Positions 6,327 through 7,677 of a stretch of DNA of 7,677 nt are shown here, piece after piece; within the stretch, counting starts at the first letter, position 1; every line of letters begins with the position of its first letter. The notes beneath the pieces were generated by a model. It saw only the letters and a list, made by a program, of their open reading frames with translations. It did no database searches and was not told where the DNA came from. Source of the stretch: Candidatus Cloacimonadota bacterium (GTDB lineage Bacteria > Cloacimonadota > Cloacimonadia > Cloacimonadales > TCS61); NCBI GenBank assembly GCA_018654125.1, contig JABIME010000003.1:1-7677 (forward strand), written 5' to 3'. Both the position numbers and the translations under genes were made by a program.

Positions 6327-6751
6327 AAACATATAAAATGAAGATCAATGGTGAAAAATACGATGCCAAGATAAAAAAATATAAAAGCGATCAAGTTATT
6401 GTTGAAGTTAACGGGATCGATTATGAAATAGAGCTAGAAACAACAGACCGTCGAAAGACAGAAATTGTTAGGTCAGAGAAAATTCGCCCAACAATAGATG
6501 TTGTAAAAACACCTTCAAAGCCTATTGCTGCCAGTGCAGGATCAGTGCTTGCTCCCATACCTGGATTAATTCTACGCATTCTTGTTAAAGAAGGTGATAG
6601 TGTGAATGCTGGAGATCCTGTGCTTATACTGGAAGCTATGAAAATGGAATCTGAGATCACTTCAACTGTAACCGGAGTGGTTAAGAATATTAGTGTAAAA
6701 GAGGGAACTTCTGTACAAGAAGGTGAAACATTAATTGAGGTAGGAGCTTAG
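6323..6751 (+). CDS. mmdC: Biotin carboxyl carrier protein of the decarboxylase (gamma chain)
   Basis: The 142-residue protein carries biotin between the carboxyltransferase and the Na+ pump. The C-terminal biotinyl domain spans about 70-141. Its biotin-accepting lysine is Lys107 in EAMKMES, and it shows the typical opening APIPGLILRILVKEGDSV and closing VKEGTSVQEGETLIEV strands. Residues 1-45 form a separate small domain (MKTYKMKINGEKYDAKI, then VEVNGIDYEIELE) seen in many decarboxylase carriers. The linker between them (about 45-70) is short and holds three prolines, unlike the long Pro/Ala linkers of some relatives. ATG 6323 overlaps the previous stop (ATGA), with AGAGGTAG upstream, so translation is probably coupled. 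It needs a biotin ligase encoded elsewhere. A carrier for propionyl-CoA or acetyl-CoA carboxylase would look similar; the neighbours decide. Confidence 0.9.
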   Translation: MKTYKMKINGEKYDAKIKKYKSDQVIVEVNGIDYEIELETTDRRKTEIVRSEKIRPTIDVVKTPSKPIAASAGSVLAPIPGLILRILVKEGDSVNAGDPVLILEAMKMESEITSTVTGVVKNISVKEGTSVQEGETLIEVGA

Positions 6752-6755
6752 AGTA

Positions 6756-7677
6756 ATGGCAGAACTAGTAAATTTTTTCAATACAACCGGCTTAGCTCAA
6801 ATCCAGCTTCCATACCTCATTATGATGGCTGTTGGTGGTTTATTTATTTATCTGGGAATCGCCAAAGATTATGAGCCTTTGCTCCTCGTTCCTATTGGTT
6901 TTGGTGTAATATTAGGAAACTTGCCGGGAACTGAAGCCTATGGTGTTTACGCTGATGGGTCTGTAATGAATCAGTTGTATGAAGGTGTAAAATTCGGATT
7001 ATATCCTCCGCTAATATTCTTGGGTATTGGAGCAATGACAGATTTTTCAACACTCATCGCCAATCCTAAATTAATACTTTTGGGTGCTGCTGCTCAATTC
7101 GGAATTTTTGCCACATTTATCGGTTCAATTCTTTTAGGATTTAATGTAATGGAATCTGGTGCGATTGGTATTATCGGTGGAGCTGATGGACCGACCTCAA
7201 TATTTTTATCAACTAAGCTTGCACCACATCTTTTGGGTCCAATAGCCATTGCAGCTTATTCTTACATGGCATTAGTTCCAGTGATCCAGCCACCAATTAT
7301 TAAACTTTTCACAACCAAAAAAGAACGTGTGATCCGCATGAAAACTCCACGACTTGTAACCAAACGTGAAAAAATAATTTTTCCAATTGTTGGAGCTCTT
7401 GTTACGATTCTCATCGCTCCGGGTGCTTCATCATTATTAGGTATGCTTTTCTTTGGAAATTTATTAAAAGAGAGTGGAGTTACAGAGCGTTTAGCAAGAA
7501 CTGCCTCAAATGCTCTTATAGATATTATTACAATACTTCTGGGGCTTTGTGTTGGAGCATCTACACAAGCGGTAAGAGTGGTTGATGGTGTGAATATGGG
7601 ATTTCTCACCTCAAGCTCGATAAAGATATTTGCATTGGGAGCTTTTTCGTTTATGATTGCCACAGCTACCGGAGTTC
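6756..7677 (+). CDS. mmdB: Na+-translocating methylmalonyl-CoA decarboxylase beta subunit, C-terminus cut by window edge
   Basis: ATG 6756 lies four bases after the carrier stop, with GGAG at 6743-6746, and the frame is open to base 7677, giving 307 residues. The family is about 375-430 residues, so roughly 70 or more are missing. This multi-spanning inner-membrane subunit decarboxylates carboxybiotin and exports Na+. Family signatures are GLYPPLIFLGIGAMTDFSTL (81-100) and IGGADGPTSIF (140-150). Asp144 there matches the essential aspartate of oxaloacetate decarboxylase beta (Asp203 in Klebsiella). AYSYMALVPVIQPP (167-180) carries the conserved tyrosine region. GNLLKESGVTERLA (234-247) and LLGLCVGAST (261-270) are also typical. 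The conserved Asn/Ser motif of the C-terminal region lies beyond the edge. The frame has no stop or frameshift. Oxaloacetate or glutaconyl-CoA pumps share this subunit; specificity comes from the mmdA product. Confidence 0.92.
   Translation, partial: MAELVNFFNTTGLAQIQLPYLIMMAVGGLFIYLGIAKDYEPLLLVPIGFGVILGNLPGTEAYGVYADGSVMNQLYEGVKFGLYPPLIFLGIGAMTDFSTLIANPKLILLGAAAQFGIFATFIGSILLGFNVMESGAIGIIGGADGPTSIFLSTKLAPHLLGPIAIAAYSYMALVPVIQPPIIKLFTTKKERVIRMKTPRLVTKREKIIFPIVGALVTILIAPGASSLLGMLFFGNLLKESGVTERLARTASNALIDIITILLGLCVGASTQAVRVVDGVNMGFLTSSSIKIFALGAFSFMIATATGV

Noticed and set aside
6008..6394. Minus-strand frame of 128 codons across the mmdD/mmdC junction
   Set aside because: The hydrophobic look comes from reading opposite the mmdD gene; the plus-strand genes with AMKM and OadG signatures are the real ones.
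7262..7663. Minus-strand frame of 133 codons opposite mmdB
   Set aside because: The plus strand encodes a continuous, signature-bearing beta subunit, so this is an antisense shadow.

Overview
This AT-rich window is bacterial. It carries two unrelated blocks: a loose set of signalling, lipoprotein and stress genes (about 1-3976), and the front of a sodium-pump decarboxylase operon (4197 to the right edge). Gram-negative features (two lipoproteins, an HD-GYP signalling protein) and an anaerobic biotin-dependent Na+ pump point to an anaerobic, fermentative or syntrophic didermic bacterium. The style resembles the FCB superphylum and its candidate anaerobic lineages such as Cloacimonadota. That placement is a guess from gene style and base composition; no rRNA or marker gene is present.

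Left block. A minus-strand lipoprotein of the DUF6624 type runs off the left edge (399 to 1). After a gene-free stretch of about 365 bp come a plus-strand stand-alone receiver-domain response regulator (765-1139) and a tiny basic ORF of 37 codons (1167-1280). Next is a minus-strand thioredoxin-type arsenate reductase / low-molecular-weight phosphatase-fold protein (1698-1309), whose best start is a GTG behind a strong ribosome binding site. A plus-strand lipoprotein of unknown function (1939-2523) and a minus-strand membrane HD-GYP protein (3976-2588) then converge on a perfect hairpin that can terminate transcription in both directions (2526-2551).

Right block. Four tightly packed plus-strand genes follow the order of the known methylmalonyl-CoA decarboxylase operon mmdA-mmdD-mmdC-mmdB. 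They are the carboxyltransferase (4197-5747), a gamma/delta membrane anchor (5757-6326), a biotin carrier protein (6323-6751, overlapping by ATGA) and the Na+-translocating beta subunit (6756 to the right edge, cut). The expected scheme is as follows. MmdA moves CO2 from (S)-methylmalonyl-CoA to the biotin on MmdC. MmdB then decarboxylates carboxybiotin and pumps Na+ outward. MmdD holds the complex together. No biotin carboxylase is in the window, which fits a decarboxylase better than an ATP-driven carboxylase.

The most unusual points are the anchor subunit, which carries an extra exported helical domain ahead of its single membrane helix, a similar TTGACA-led sequence upstream of two separate minus-strand genes, and the small ORF after the response regulator. 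I found no CRISPR array, insertion sequence, tRNA, rRNA or clearly new defence system.
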